DNA of 13,816 bases from SIG440 sp045580025. GTDB lineage: Bacteria > Bacillota > Clostridia > Monoglobales > Monoglobaceae. Shown in pieces: positions 6,124 through 13,816 of the stretch. The stretch spans positions 1 to 13,816 of the forward strand of contig JAZNNB010000008.1 in the NCBI GenBank assembly GCA_045580025.1, read 5' to 3'. The notes beneath the pieces were generated by a model, which saw only the letters and a program-made list of their open reading frames with translations, was not told where the DNA came from and searched no databases. Position 1 is the first letter of the stretch, and the number at the start of each line of letters is the position of its first letter. Both the position numbers and the translations under genes were made by a program.

Positions 6124-8646
6124 TTAAAATCCTTTTTGTTCTGTTCTGTTGATTATGTCATCCTGAAGTGATTTTGAAAGTGTTGTAAAGAGCGCACTGT
6201 AACCCGCAACTCTGACAACAAGGCCTTTGTACTTTTCAGGATTTTTCTGTGCTTCCTGAAGAGTTTCACGGCTTACCACATTGAACTGCACGTGGCTTCC
6301 TTTTTGGTCAAAGTATCCTCTGATAAGCGCCACAAAGCTTTCAAGACCGGATGTTCCTTTGAGGGCTGACGGATGGAATTTCATATTAAAAAGTGTACCA
6401 TTTGATGCAATAAAGTGGTCAAGCTTTGCAACAGAGTTTGCCGCAGCTGTTGGACCATTCACGTCACGACCTGCCGCTGGCGATACACCGTCAGCCACCG
6501 GAGTTTTCGCAAAACGTCCATCAGGAGTAGCACCTGTCTGCGCACCAAGAGGAACATTTGCCGAAACCGGATAAAGTCCGGCATGATAAACTCCACCACG
6601 TGGGTTAGTGTATTTTTCTACGGGTTTTGTATATGTATAAGCAACATCCCTTGCAAAAGCATCAATTTCGCATATATCATTTCCAAACTTGGGAACTCCC
6701 TCAATCAGTCTGAGAATTTCAGCATCTCTGCCACCTGCACCCGCAGTATTTCCCTGTATATTCCTGCAGATTTGTTCAATCTGTTCTCTTGAAACATTTA
6801 CGCCCTTTTCAGCAAGGCTCTTAACAACTCCAGCAACGACTTCTTCAAGGTCTTTTGAATCAGCACCCTTTCCAAAATTGTTTTTGAGGGCTTCCTTGAG
6901 TTCGGGAAGAGTAAATTTTCTTTCTTCAAATATCAGCTTCTTAATTGCAAAAAGTGCATCTGCCATATTTGCGACACCAAATCCCTGAGGACCTGTAAAG
7001 TTGTAAACCGCACCGCCCTCCTGAACACTCTTTCCTCTGCCGATACAATCTTCAATCATACTTGAAAGGAATGGAAGCGGGGCTCTTTGTGCGTGAGCCA
7101 AATCAATAGCATTGTCAGCATCAACCATCAAAGAAATCATATATTCCGTCTGAGCCTTATACGCATCATAGAATTCGTCAAAAGTAGTCATCTTTGAAAT
7201 ATCGCCGGTTTCTATGCTTATCTGCTTGCCCTCGTCAACACCATTTGAGAAAACAAGTTCCAAAGGTCTACACATATTGAAGAATGCTGCATCGTGCCAG
7301 CCGTCTGTTTTTCCTGCTTTTTGAGGTTCAACACAGCCGATAATGTTATATTGTCTTGCATCCTCCAAGGTGAGCCCGCGACTTATAAGTGCAGGAATAA
7401 TAACCTCGTCATTGTAATAAGCCGGAAGGCCAATGCCTGTACGTGTAAGCTCGCCTGCTCTCATCAGAAATTCGTGAGGTGTTTTGTTCCATACTCTCAC
7501 TGAAAGTGATGGTTGGGGAAGCATTGTATGCATCGATGCATTTATACACATAAAAGAAACGTCATTTGTAATATCAATGCCATCTTTGTCCTGACCGCCT
7601 GCGATAAGGTTCTGGAAGAGGCTGTAGCCCGCAAAACCTTCAGCAGAAAGGGCATCTCTGATTTTTGTAAAGTCATTGAGTTTTACCCATACACAGTCCA
7701 TAAGCTCCTGGGCAAACTCGCGTGTTATCTTGCCGTTTTTGAAATCCTTTTTGAAATAAGGATACATATAAACATCAAAACGTCCCGGAGAAACAGAGTG
7801 TCCGTTTGACTCGGTCTGGATGAGAAGCTGAACAAACCAGAAACTCTGGCATGCTTCATAAAAGCTTTCTGCTCCGAACTGGGGGACACGGCTACATATC
7901 TTTCCTATTGTTTTAAGTTCCTCACGACGAACTGCGTCCGTGCATTTATCAGCCATTTCATAGGCAAGACGTGAATATCTCTGTGCAAATGTAATAGCCG
8001 CTTCACAGCTTTCGATGACAGCATCAAGGAAAACCCTCTTTTCAGTAGCGTTTCCTTTTGTCTGGTCTATTGCATCACGTTCAGCCTTTGCCTGCTTGAT
8101 AATTCCATCGAAACCGATTTCAAGCACCTTGCCATAATCTGCTGAAACGTGACCAATGCCGTTGTATAAATAGTTTCCCGGGGTGAACACATTGTGGTTG
8201 ATAGCATCGATTGTTTCTGGTTTCATATAGGAAGTGGCAAGTTCACTTGTTGTCTTGCCTTTCCAGTATTTGAACACCTCACTGAGTGCTTTCCTTGAGT
8301 CCTCCGAAAGAATAAACGGGTCAGCAGACCTTGTTTCAAGAGTATCAAACTCGTCCTCAATCCAAGAGAAAGAAAACTCAGGGAAAATCTGACAGCTTCT
8401 TGAAGACTTCGTAGCGCTTCCCACAACCAATTCATGTTCTCTGATTGTAATAGGAAGATTTTCAAGAATATTTCTAAAGGCTTTTGCACGCCTTGTAATC
8501 ATAGGCATACCTTCGGTATTTTTATAGGATTCAGTAAGCAAAACCGCACGTTCAACTTCGATTTCCGGTTTTTTGGCAAACAAATTGTCCTTAAGTTTTT
8601 CAATACGCGGACTTTTTGCGATATCTTCGGTGAAAAATCTTGCCAT
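6124..8646 (-). CDS. Glycyl-radical (B12-independent) propanediol/glycerol dehydratase
   Basis: 840 residues. The catalytic thiyl Cys438 and Glu440 lie in IIGCVEPQ; the glycyl radical site is Gly815 in RVAGYSA. Diol-dehydratase residues are present: His166 (GIGH), His283-Ser284 (NGHS) and Asp452 (GWHD, 14 residues after the Cys). Choline lyase CutC has a different set at these places, so 1,2-propanediol to propanal is the best reading, with glycerol to 3-hydroxypropanal the alternative. There is no N-terminal targeting extension; the protein begins directly in the PFL domain. Instead an extra segment lies at about 592-640, holding two amphipathic helices (VVAGVVKSLAEKG and SREQIEQICRNIQG). 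The enzyme is oxygen-sensitive and needs the following activase. AAGGGGAG precedes the ATG. First gene after promoter 8706-8734. Confidence 0.95.
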   Translation of the reverse strand: MARFFTEDIAKSPRIEKLKDNLFAKKPEIEVERAVLLTESYKNTEGMPMITRRAKAFRNILENLPITIREHELVVGSATKSSRSCQIFPEFSFSWIEDEFDTLETRSADPFILSEDSRKALSEVFKYWKGKTTSELATSYMKPETIDAINHNVFTPGNYLYNGIGHVSADYGKVLEIGFDGIIKQAKAERDAIDQTKGNATEKRVFLDAVIESCEAAITFAQRYSRLAYEMADKCTDAVRREELKTIGKICSRVPQFGAESFYEACQSFWFVQLLIQTESNGHSVSPGRFDVYMYPYFKKDFKNGKITREFAQELMDCVWVKLNDFTKIRDALSAEGFAGYSLFQNLIAGGQDKDGIDITNDVSFMCINASMHTMLPQPSLSVRVWNKTPHEFLMRAGELTRTGIGLPAYYNDEVIIPALISRGLTLEDARQYNIIGCVEPQKAGKTDGWHDAAFFNMCRPLELVFSNGVDEGKQISIETGDISKMTTFDEFYDAYKAQTEYMISLMVDADNAIDLAHAQRAPLPFLSSMIEDCIGRGKSVQEGGAVYNFTGPQGFGVANMADALFAIKKLIFEERKFTLPELKEALKNNFGKGADSKDLEEVVAGVVKSLAEKGVNVSREQIEQICRNIQGNTAGAGGRDAEILRLIEGVPKFGNDICEIDAFARDVAYTYTKPVEKYTNPRGGVYHAGLYPVSANVPLGAQTGATPDGRFAKTPVADGVSPAAGRDVNGPTAAANSVAKLDHFIASNGTLFNMKFHPSALKGTSGLESFVALIRGYFDQKGSHVQFNVVSRETLQEAQKNPEKYKGLVVRVAGYSALFTTLSKSLQDDIINRTEQKGF

Positions 8647-8705
8647 AACTTAAACTCCCCTTTCAAAAAATAATGCTTCACTTTAATCGATAATATCTTA
8701 GTTTC

Positions 8706-8734
8706 ATTCTACAATAATATCAGCAAAATGTCAA
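8706..8734 (-). promoter_or_regulatory. Sigma-A promoter of the BMC operon
   Basis: TTGACA (8729-8734), an exact 17-base spacer and TAGAAT (8706-8711). The predicted start near 8699 leaves a leader of about 53 bases before the dehydratase ATG. The octamer GATATTAT occurs in the spacer (8714-8721) and again in the leader (8690-8697), 24 bp apart, and also at the second BMC promoter; it may be an operator. No regulator gene is present in the window. Confidence 0.82.
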
Positions 8735-8773
8735 TACAAAGCACAGAAAAAAAAAGATTTTTTTATAAATTTC

Positions 8774-8808
8774 AAAAAAAATATTGGATTTTTCTTGGAA
8801 AATCCAAT
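8774..8808 (-). terminator. Second intrinsic terminator after trkH
   Basis: Perfect 10-bp arms (ATTGGATTTT and complement, 8783-8792 and 8799-8808) with a 6-base loop are followed on the minus strand by eight T (8774-8781). It lies upstream of the BMC promoter and would insulate it from trkH transcription. Confidence 0.8.
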
Positions 8809-8809
8809 C

Positions 8810-8835
8810 AAAAAAAGCAAACCGCAAAGGTTTGC
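8810..8835 (-). terminator. First intrinsic terminator after trkH
   Basis: Arms GCAAACC/GGTTTGC (8817-8823, 8829-8835) with a 5-base loop, followed by seven T on the minus strand (8810-8816). It begins 12 bp after the trkH stop. A short T-run also follows on the plus strand, so it may work in both directions. Confidence 0.88.
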
Positions 8836-8847
8836 CTTTTTATCGCT

Positions 8848-10284
8848 TTATCGTTTCCAAGTATTTTTCGAGAACAACACAAGAAATGGGAAAACCTCAA
8901 GTCTTCCTATAAGCATTGCAGCTGTAAGGACCATTTTTGAAAAGTCAGAAAACACTGAGAAATTACACATTGGTCCAACCCGAGAAAGTCCGGGACCAAT
9001 ATTGCTAAGTGTCGCCAACACTGCTGTAAAGTTGGTAGTAAAATCAAGATTGTCTATACTGATAGCAATAAGCACCGCCACAAAAATAAACATATACGCC
9101 ATGAAGAACATATTTACTCCACGAACCACTTCGTGTTCCAAAATGCGTCCGTTCATTTTTACCTTTATTGTGCTTTTGGGGTGAGCAAGCACTTTTACCT
9201 CTTTGATAATGCTTTTGAAGAGGATAACTATTCTTGAAACCTTGATGCCGCCTCCCGTACTTCCTGAACAAGCACCGCAAAACATCAACGCAACAAGAAC
9301 CGTCCGTGAAAGCTGCGGCCACATATCAAAATCCGCGGTTGAATATCCTGTAGAGGTTATCAGCGATGAAACCTGAAACGCACTGTGCTTAAGTGTTTCA
9401 AATGTACCGCCGAACAAGTGACGGATATTAAAGAAAATAACCGCAACTGCCGTCACAATAATACCTAAATAAACCCATACCTCTTCAAGTTTGAAAGCAC
9501 TCTTTATTTTTCTCATAAGTATGAGATAGTAAAACGCAAAGTCTATACCAAAAATAGTCATAAACACAGTTATTACAACCTGAACATAGGACGAATACTC
9601 AGAAAGTCCGGAATTGAGAATTCCAAAACCGCCCGTTCCGGCTGTACCAAAGGACAATGTCAACGCTGAAAACCAATCGAGTCCGCCAATTTTCAGAAAA
9701 ATTATCTCAAGACACGTAAAGAAAAGGTATATTCCATAGAGAATTTTTGCAGTGGACCTTACTCTTGGTACCAACTTGCCAACAGAATACCCCGGGCTTT
9801 CCGCCTTGATGAGATAAAGGTTGCTCCCCCCGGAAAGCGGAAGAATAGCCACCAAAAACACCAGCACACCCATACCGCCTATCCAATGGGTAAAGCTGCG
9901 CCAGAAAATCATTGACTTCGGCAAGACCTCAACATCCGTGAGTATTGACGCACCCGTGGTAGTAAACCCCGATGCCGTTTCAAAAAGTGCATCCACAAAG
10001 TTTGGTATGCTTCCTGAAATTACAAATGGAAAAGCCCCAAAAATACTGAGGGTAATCCAACTGAGAGCAACAGCCACAAAGCCTTCTTTTGCAAACATAG
10101 TTTTGTTTTTGGGCTTTATCAGAACCAATGGAATGCCCACAACCAAGCAAAGTGCCGCACACAGCAAAAATGTCCACTTGGCAGGCTCGTCATAAAGAAC
10201 GGCACACAAAAACGGCAACAGCATAGCCGCCGCCTCTATATTGAGCACGCAGCCAAGCACATGAGAAATCATTTTGTAATTCAT
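8848..10284 (-). CDS. trkH: TrkH-family potassium uptake membrane protein
   Basis: 478 residues with many hydrophobic membrane segments. The four selectivity-loop regions of the Trk/Ktr superfamily are visible: SGFTTTGAS, GTAGTGGFG, ITSTGYSTAD and SNIGPGLS, each with the key Gly. HWIGGMGVLVF and GACSGSTGGGIK are further family hallmarks. It forms the K+ translocating subunit gated by the TrkA protein encoded just upstream. I start it at the ATG at 10282-10284, which has GGAG 7 bases ahead and opens with MNYKMISHVLG. A frame 11 codons longer would begin at an ATG without a ribosome site. It ends immediately before two terminators, closing the trk unit. Confidence 0.94.
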   Translation of the reverse strand: MNYKMISHVLGCVLNIEAAAMLLPFLCAVLYDEPAKWTFLLCAALCLVVGIPLVLIKPKNKTMFAKEGFVAVALSWITLSIFGAFPFVISGSIPNFVDALFETASGFTTTGASILTDVEVLPKSMIFWRSFTHWIGGMGVLVFLVAILPLSGGSNLYLIKAESPGYSVGKLVPRVRSTAKILYGIYLFFTCLEIIFLKIGGLDWFSALTLSFGTAGTGGFGILNSGLSEYSSYVQVVITVFMTIFGIDFAFYYLILMRKIKSAFKLEEVWVYLGIIVTAVAVIFFNIRHLFGGTFETLKHSAFQVSSLITSTGYSTADFDMWPQLSRTVLVALMFCGACSGSTGGGIKVSRIVILFKSIIKEVKVLAHPKSTIKVKMNGRILEHEVVRGVNMFFMAYMFIFVAVLIAISIDNLDFTTNFTAVLATLSNIGPGLSRVGPMCNFSVFSDFSKMVLTAAMLIGRLEVFPFLVLFSKNTWKR

Positions 10285-10373
10285 AAAAATCTCCATTACG
10301 CCGCCATACGTCGGCACAAATAATAATTAAATTTCCCTTATCCGTATGGCAAGAAATGACAAGAGATTTTTAC

Positions 10374-10419
10374 GCCCATGTGCGTTTTTGAACGAATGTG
10401 AAGAAAATTTCGCACGGGC
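10374..10419 (-). repeat. Imperfect inverted repeat in the trkA-trkH gap
   Basis: GCCCATGTGCG (10374-10384) pairs with CGCACGGGC (10411-10419) except for a 2-base bulge, with a loop of about 26 bases. It lies in the unusually long 189-bp gap between trkA and trkH. No U-run follows, so it is not a typical terminator. It could be a leader structure controlling trkH; I see no match to the c-di-AMP (ydaO) riboswitch consensus. A poor promoter candidate (TTGCCA, 17 bases, TAATTA) follows closer to trkH. Confidence 0.4.
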
Positions 10420-10473
10420 AATTTAATCCGTCGGGGGAGATAACGGGAAAGGAACTTTCGCGTTAATTTACCT

Positions 10474-11835
10474 CTATTTCAATATATCGCTTATATCCTT
10501 AAATCCCTTGTGTGTTGTTACAACAATAACTCGGTCACCAGGGAGAATAACATCCTTGCCTCGTGGGGTTATTATATTCCCGCCTCTGCTTATACAAGCA
10601 ATAATTATATCGTTTTTAAGTTCAAGAGTTTCGATTGCCTTATTTGAAATAGGCGAATTTTCAACAATTCTGAACTCAAGAGCCTCCGCCTTCCCGTCAA
10701 GAACATAGTGCATCGTTTCGATATTGCTCCCGATTGAATTATTCTTTGCCCTTACAAAACGGACAATGTATTCCGCCGCAATGTTCTTTGGATAAATTAT
10801 GGTATCAAGTCCAAGGTTTCTGATCACCTCATCATAGGCAATACGATTGATTTTTGTAACAATTTTGCCGTCCGTTTTGGTTTTCGCATAAAGGGAAAGC
10901 ATAACATTTTCTTCATCTATATTGGTAAGAGAAACAAACGACTCGGCATTTTCAATGCCCTCTTCAAGCAACAGGCGATTTTCTGTTCCGTCCCCATTGA
11001 TTATGGTAGCTTTGGGAACAAGGTCACAAAGGAGCTCGCATCTGTCTTCATTTTGCTCAATTATCTTTACCTCAATGCCTGACTTAATAAGATTTTTCGC
11101 AAGATACACAGCTGTCGCTCCGCCGCCTACAATGATGGTATCTTTCACCTTATTGGTTTTGATGCCGATTTTTTTGATAAACGCTGCCGCATTTTTTATG
11201 GTAGCAACAATGCTAACAAAGTCGCCCTCTTCCATGACAAAATCACCACCTGGGATAAATGCATCGTCACCGCGTTCAACTCCGCAAATAAGAACATCCC
11301 CACTAAGCTTGTTCTTTATATCCACAACTTTGAGATTAGCAAGGGGCGAACCTGACTGAATTTTGAATTTGAGTATTTCAACTCTGCCTTTAGCAAAAGT
11401 GTCAATCTGCACAGCTGACGGAAATCTCAGTGCTCTTGCAATTTCATTTGCCGCAGTCTGTTCAGGATTTATAATCATCGCAAGGCCAAGGTCCTCTTTG
11501 AACAAATGCAGTTCCTTGTTATATTCAGGATTCCTCACTCTTGCAATAGTACTGCAGTTTTTGCTGAGTTTTCGAGCCAAAAGACAAGCAAAAAGGTTGA
11601 GCTCGTCCGAAGCCGTTGCCGCAATAAAAATATCGGTATTTCCTATTCCCGCTTCGTTTAAGACATCAACACTTGCTCCACTGCCAAAAACTCCCATTAC
11701 GTCATAAGCGTTCACCGTATCCTGCAAAACATCTCTCTTTATGTCGATAGCCGTAATGTTGTGATTTTCTTCACGACTAAGGCGTTCAACCAGCTTTTCA
11801 CCGACTTTGCCAAGTCCCACAACAATAATGTTCAT
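10474..11835 (-). CDS. trkA: TrkA, NAD-binding regulatory subunit of Trk potassium uptake
   Basis: 453 residues, the full length of a tandem TrkA: RCK domain 1 with GLGKVG (7-12) and the acidic residue ending strand 2 (AIDI, 29-32), TrkA_C domain 1 at about 148-225, RCK domain 2 with GGGATA (237-242) and KIIEQN, and TrkA_C domain 2 at about 370-453. The protein binds NAD(H) or ATP/ADP on the cytoplasmic face and gates TrkH. It has its own promoter upstream and a ribosome site GGAG 7 bases before the ATG. It shares the transcription unit with trkH, although the gap is 189 bp. Confidence 0.95.
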   Translation of the reverse strand: MNIIVVGLGKVGEKLVERLSREENHNITAIDIKRDVLQDTVNAYDVMGVFGSGASVDVLNEAGIGNTDIFIAATASDELNLFACLLARKLSKNCSTIARVRNPEYNKELHLFKEDLGLAMIINPEQTAANEIARALRFPSAVQIDTFAKGRVEILKFKIQSGSPLANLKVVDIKNKLSGDVLICGVERGDDAFIPGGDFVMEEGDFVSIVATIKNAAAFIKKIGIKTNKVKDTIIVGGGATAVYLAKNLIKSGIEVKIIEQNEDRCELLCDLVPKATIINGDGTENRLLLEEGIENAESFVSLTNIDEENVMLSLYAKTKTDGKIVTKINRIAYDEVIRNLGLDTIIYPKNIAAEYIVRFVRAKNNSIGSNIETMHYVLDGKAEALEFRIVENSPISNKAIETLELKNDIIIACISRGGNIITPRGKDVILPGDRVIVVTTHKGFKDISDILK

Positions 11836-11880
11836 ATATCACATCTCCAAAAGAATTCTTTCAAATTATTATTAAGCTTG

Positions 11881-11909
11881 ATTATACCAAATTAAACTAT
11901 TAAAGTCAA
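11881..11909 (-). promoter_or_regulatory. Sigma-A promoter of trkA
   Basis: TTGACT (11904-11909), a 17-base spacer and a consensus TATAAT (11881-11886). The predicted start near 11874 gives a leader of about 39 bases. It lies just downstream of the guaA terminator. Confidence 0.88.
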
Positions 11910-11930
11910 TAAGGGAACGTATTTCCTGCG

Positions 11931-11966
11931 AAAAAGTGGCTTGAACACAGGGTTTCAAGCCACTTT
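11931..11966 (-). terminator. Intrinsic terminator after guaA
   Basis: Perfect 13-bp arms (AAAGTGGCTTGAA and complement, 11933-11945 and 11954-11966) with an 8-base loop, ending in five T on the minus strand. It sits 15 bp after the guaA stop and ends the cysK-guaA unit. Confidence 0.92.
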
Positions 11967-11981
11967 ATATTTTTTGTGAAA

Positions 11982-12962
11982 TTATTCCCATTCGATTGTC
12001 CCAACAGGCTTGGGTGTAAGGTCAAGAAGAACACGATTGATTCCCTCAACCTCAGCGGTTATACGTGCTGTGATTTTGTGAAGTACATCATACGGAATTT
12101 CTTCGATTGTAGCTGTCATCGCATCGGTGGTGTTCACCGCACGGATGATTGCAGGCCATCCCTCATAACGTTTATCGTCTCTTACGCCAACACTCTTGAA
12201 ATCAGGAACAGCAATGAAATACTGCCACACCTTTCCTGCAAGGCCGCACTTGTCAAACTCTTCACGTAAGATTGCATCAGCCTCACGGAGAGCCGCGAGC
12301 CTATCACGTGTGATTGCTCCAAGACAACGAACACCAAGTCCCGGGCCGGGGAAGGGTTGACGATAAACCATTTCGTCAGGAAGGCCAAGGGCACTGCCCA
12401 CAACTCTTACCTCATCCTTATAAAGAAGCTTAACAGGTTCAACCAGTTCCATTTCCATATCTTCCGGGAGTCCACCAACATTGTGATGAGCCTTTACACC
12501 GTCACTTTCCAAAATGTCGGGGTAAATTGTTCCCTGTGCCAAAAAGTCTATGCCCTCAAGCTTTGCAGCCTCTTCATCAAACACCTTGATAAATTCGCCG
12601 CCGATAATTTTTCTCTTCTTCTCGGGCTCAGCCACATCTTTGAGCAAATCCAAAAATCTGTCTGTTGCATCAATATATATAAGGTTTGCATCAAGCTCTT
12701 TTCCAAAAACTTCGATAACCTGCTCGCTTTCGCCCTTTCTCATAAGTCCGTGGTTCACGTGCACACAAACAAGCTGTTTGCCGATTGCCTTTATAAGAAG
12801 TGCCGCAACAACCGAGCTGTCAACACCGCCCGAGAGCGCAAGAAGAACTTTTTTGTCTCCTACCTGCGCGCGTACAGCCGCTACCTGTTCTTCAATAAAT
12901 TTGTCGGCAAGCGCCTTTGTTGTGATACGTTCCATTGTTTCAGGTCTTACATTGCTGTTCAT
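11982..12962 (-). CDS. guaA: GMP synthetase ATP-pyrophosphatase subunit, stand-alone
   Basis: 326 residues. The ATP-pyrophosphatase P-loop SGGVDSS is at 44-50, PFPGPGLGVR lies in the middle, and the C-terminus KPVGTIEWE is the GuaA dimerisation-domain ending. It adenylates XMP and, with ammonia, forms GMP. Typical bacterial GuaA is about 510 residues with an N-terminal class I glutaminase domain; this protein starts at the linker just before the ATPase domain and has no such domain, and no glutaminase gene is next to it. It would need a separate glutaminase subunit, as in archaea, or free ammonia. AAAGGAGG lies a few bases before the ATG at 12962, 18 bp after the cysteine-synthase-like stop, so the two are probably cotranscribed. 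Confidence 0.93.
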   Translation of the reverse strand: MNSNVRPETMERITTKALADKFIEEQVAAVRAQVGDKKVLLALSGGVDSSVVAALLIKAIGKQLVCVHVNHGLMRKGESEQVIEVFGKELDANLIYIDATDRFLDLLKDVAEPEKKRKIIGGEFIKVFDEEAAKLEGIDFLAQGTIYPDILESDGVKAHHNVGGLPEDMEMELVEPVKLLYKDEVRVVGSALGLPDEMVYRQPFPGPGLGVRCLGAITRDRLAALREADAILREEFDKCGLAGKVWQYFIAVPDFKSVGVRDDKRYEGWPAIIRAVNTTDAMTATIEEIPYDVLHKITARITAEVEGINRVLLDLTPKPVGTIEWE

Positions 12963-12980
12963 AATTTTTCCTCCTTTAAT

Positions 12981-13816
12981 TTAATTTTCTTCAAAAAGCG
13001 GAGTTGAAAAGTATCTCTCTGCTGTATCGGGGAGCACCGTCACCACCGTTTTACCTTTACCTAATTTCTTTGCAAGCTTTATTGCTGCTGCCACATTTGT
13101 ACCGCTTGATATACCACACATTATCCCTTCCTTTGAAGCAAGGTCTTTTGCAGTGTTTATCGCTTCTTCATCTTTTATTACACAAATATCAGTATAAATA
13201 CTCTGATTCAAAATTTTTGGTATAACCCCATCGCCAATTCCCATCTGAAGATGAGTTCCGATGGAGCCTCCCGAAAGAATTGCCGCGTGTTCAGGCTCAA
13301 CCGCCCAGATTTCCATATCGGGGTTTTTCTCTTTCAGGGTTTCGCCTATACCAGTAATGGTGCCTCCCGTACCAATGCCTGAACAAAAGCCGTGAATCGG
13401 ACCCGCCACCTGTCTCAAGATTTCCTCACCTGTAACCTTTCGCTGAACCTCAACATTGGCAGGGTTTTCAAACTGCTGAGGGACAAACACATTGTCACAT
13501 TCTTCCTGCATCCGAAGTGCTGTATTGAGGCATTCGTGGATACATTCGCCAATATTCCCTGCATCGTGGACAAGGATAACCTCAGCACCATAATGTTTAA
13601 CAAGTTTACGCCGTTCTTCACTCACAGAATCAGGCATAACTATTTTCACTTTGTAACCCTTAACAGCCCCCACAAGAGCAAGCCCAATCCCCTGATTTCC
13701 ACTGGTGGGTTCAACTATTATAGTATCTTTGTTGATAAGCCCTCTTTTTTCAGCATCGCAAATCATATTGTATGCTGTTCTCGTTTTGATTGAACCGCCG
13801 ACATTGAGGCCCTCAA
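12981..13816 (-). CDS. Cysteine-synthase-family PLP enzyme, 5' end cut off
   Basis: The frame is open to the right window edge; about 278 C-terminal residues are visible and roughly the first 35-40 are missing. The fold-type II PLP family is clear: the Schiff-base Lys codon is at 13785-13787 in NVGGSIKTR, the substrate loop is EPTSGNQG, the phosphate loop GIGTGGTITG, then GISSGTN and VLPDTAERYFSTPLF near the end. O-acetylserine sulfhydrylases normally read NPGGSVKDR and TSGNTG; here Pro is Val, Asp is Thr, and the last loop Thr is Gln. The overall similarity still points to cysteine synthase, but a different substrate (cystathionine beta-synthase-like, or another O-activated serine) cannot be excluded, so I withhold a gene symbol. 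Confidence 0.85.
   Translation of the reverse strand, partial: EGLNVGGSIKTRTAYNMICDAEKRGLINKDTIIVEPTSGNQGIGLALVGAVKGYKVKIVMPDSVSEERRKLVKHYGAEVILVHDAGNIGECIHECLNTALRMQEECDNVFVPQQFENPANVEVQRKVTGEEILRQVAGPIHGFCSGIGTGGTITGIGETLKEKNPDMEIWAVEPEHAAILSGGSIGTHLQMGIGDGVIPKILNQSIYTDICVIKDEEAINTAKDLASKEGIMCGISSGTNVAAAIKLAKKLGKGKTVVTVLPDTAERYFSTPLFEEN

Noticed and set aside
6124..8646. Glycyl-radical enzyme as choline trimethylamine-lyase (CutC)
   Set aside because: The GIGH, NGHS and GWHD residues fit the diol-dehydratase active site, and an aldolase gene is present in the locus, which fits a deoxysugar/propanediol pathway rather than choline.
10285..10317. Longer trkH start at 10317
   Set aside because: No ribosome site precedes it, while the GGAG used by the ATG at 10284 lies inside the extension.
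10285..10473. c-di-AMP (ydaO-type) riboswitch before trkH
   Set aside because: The position is suggestive for a K+ transporter, but I cannot find the conserved core sequences; only an imperfect inverted repeat is visible.
12357..13007. 216-codon open frame on the plus strand opposite guaA
   Set aside because: It lies fully antisense to a well-supported guaA and the end of the cysteine-synthase-like gene, has no ribosome site or recognisable domain, and its composition is that of a reverse-strand shadow.

Overview
The window is 13.8 kb of moderately AT-rich DNA, and every supported gene lies on the minus strand, so transcription runs from high to low coordinates. Strong AGGAGG-type ribosome sites, sigma-A promoters, short intergenic gaps and an anaerobic glycyl-radical pathway suggest an anaerobic Firmicute of class Clostridia, probably a gut commensal or fermenter. 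The genus cannot be read from the sequence.

Right part (13816 to about 8810) is housekeeping. It holds the 3' part of a cysteine-synthase-family PLP gene, then 18 bp later a stand-alone ATP-pyrophosphatase subunit of GMP synthetase (GuaA without its glutaminase domain), closed by a clear terminator. A sigma-A promoter then starts a potassium-uptake pair, trkA and trkH. About 190 bp containing an imperfect inverted repeat separate the two genes, and two stacked intrinsic terminators follow trkH.

Left part (8734 to 1) is a glycyl-radical-enzyme bacterial microcompartment (BMC) locus of the propanediol type with a fuculose/rhamnulose-phosphate-aldolase-like gene (GRM5-like in published BMC classifications). 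In transcription order it encodes a glycyl-radical diol dehydratase, its radical-SAM activase, a PduU/EutS-like shell protein, an EutP/PduV-like GTPase, then (from a second sigma-A promoter) a class II aldolase, a GlcG/HbpS-like protein, a zinc alcohol dehydrogenase, two near-identical hexameric BMC-A shell proteins, an EutN/CcmL pentamer, and the start of a PduS/RnfC-like electron-transfer protein that runs off the left edge. The expected acylating aldehyde dehydrogenase and PduL phosphotransacylase are absent and may lie beyond position 1.

Inferred pathway: a deoxysugar phosphate is cleaved to DHAP and lactaldehyde, lactaldehyde is reduced to 1,2-propanediol, the glycyl-radical enzyme dehydrates this to propanal inside the shell, and propanal is disproportionated to propanol and propionyl-CoA, with NAD recycled by the dehydrogenase and the PduS-like protein.

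Features that most deserve attention are: a shared IEQI-type amphipathic helix in three enzymes (N-terminal in the dehydrogenase, C-terminal in the aldolase, inside an insertion in the glycyl-radical enzyme), which looks like a common cargo-targeting code; a BMC-A gene with a 38-residue N-terminal extension and an optimal internal ribosome site, predicting two shell isoforms; and an aldolase whose third zinc ligand appears changed from His to Asp and which carries a four-cysteine linker.
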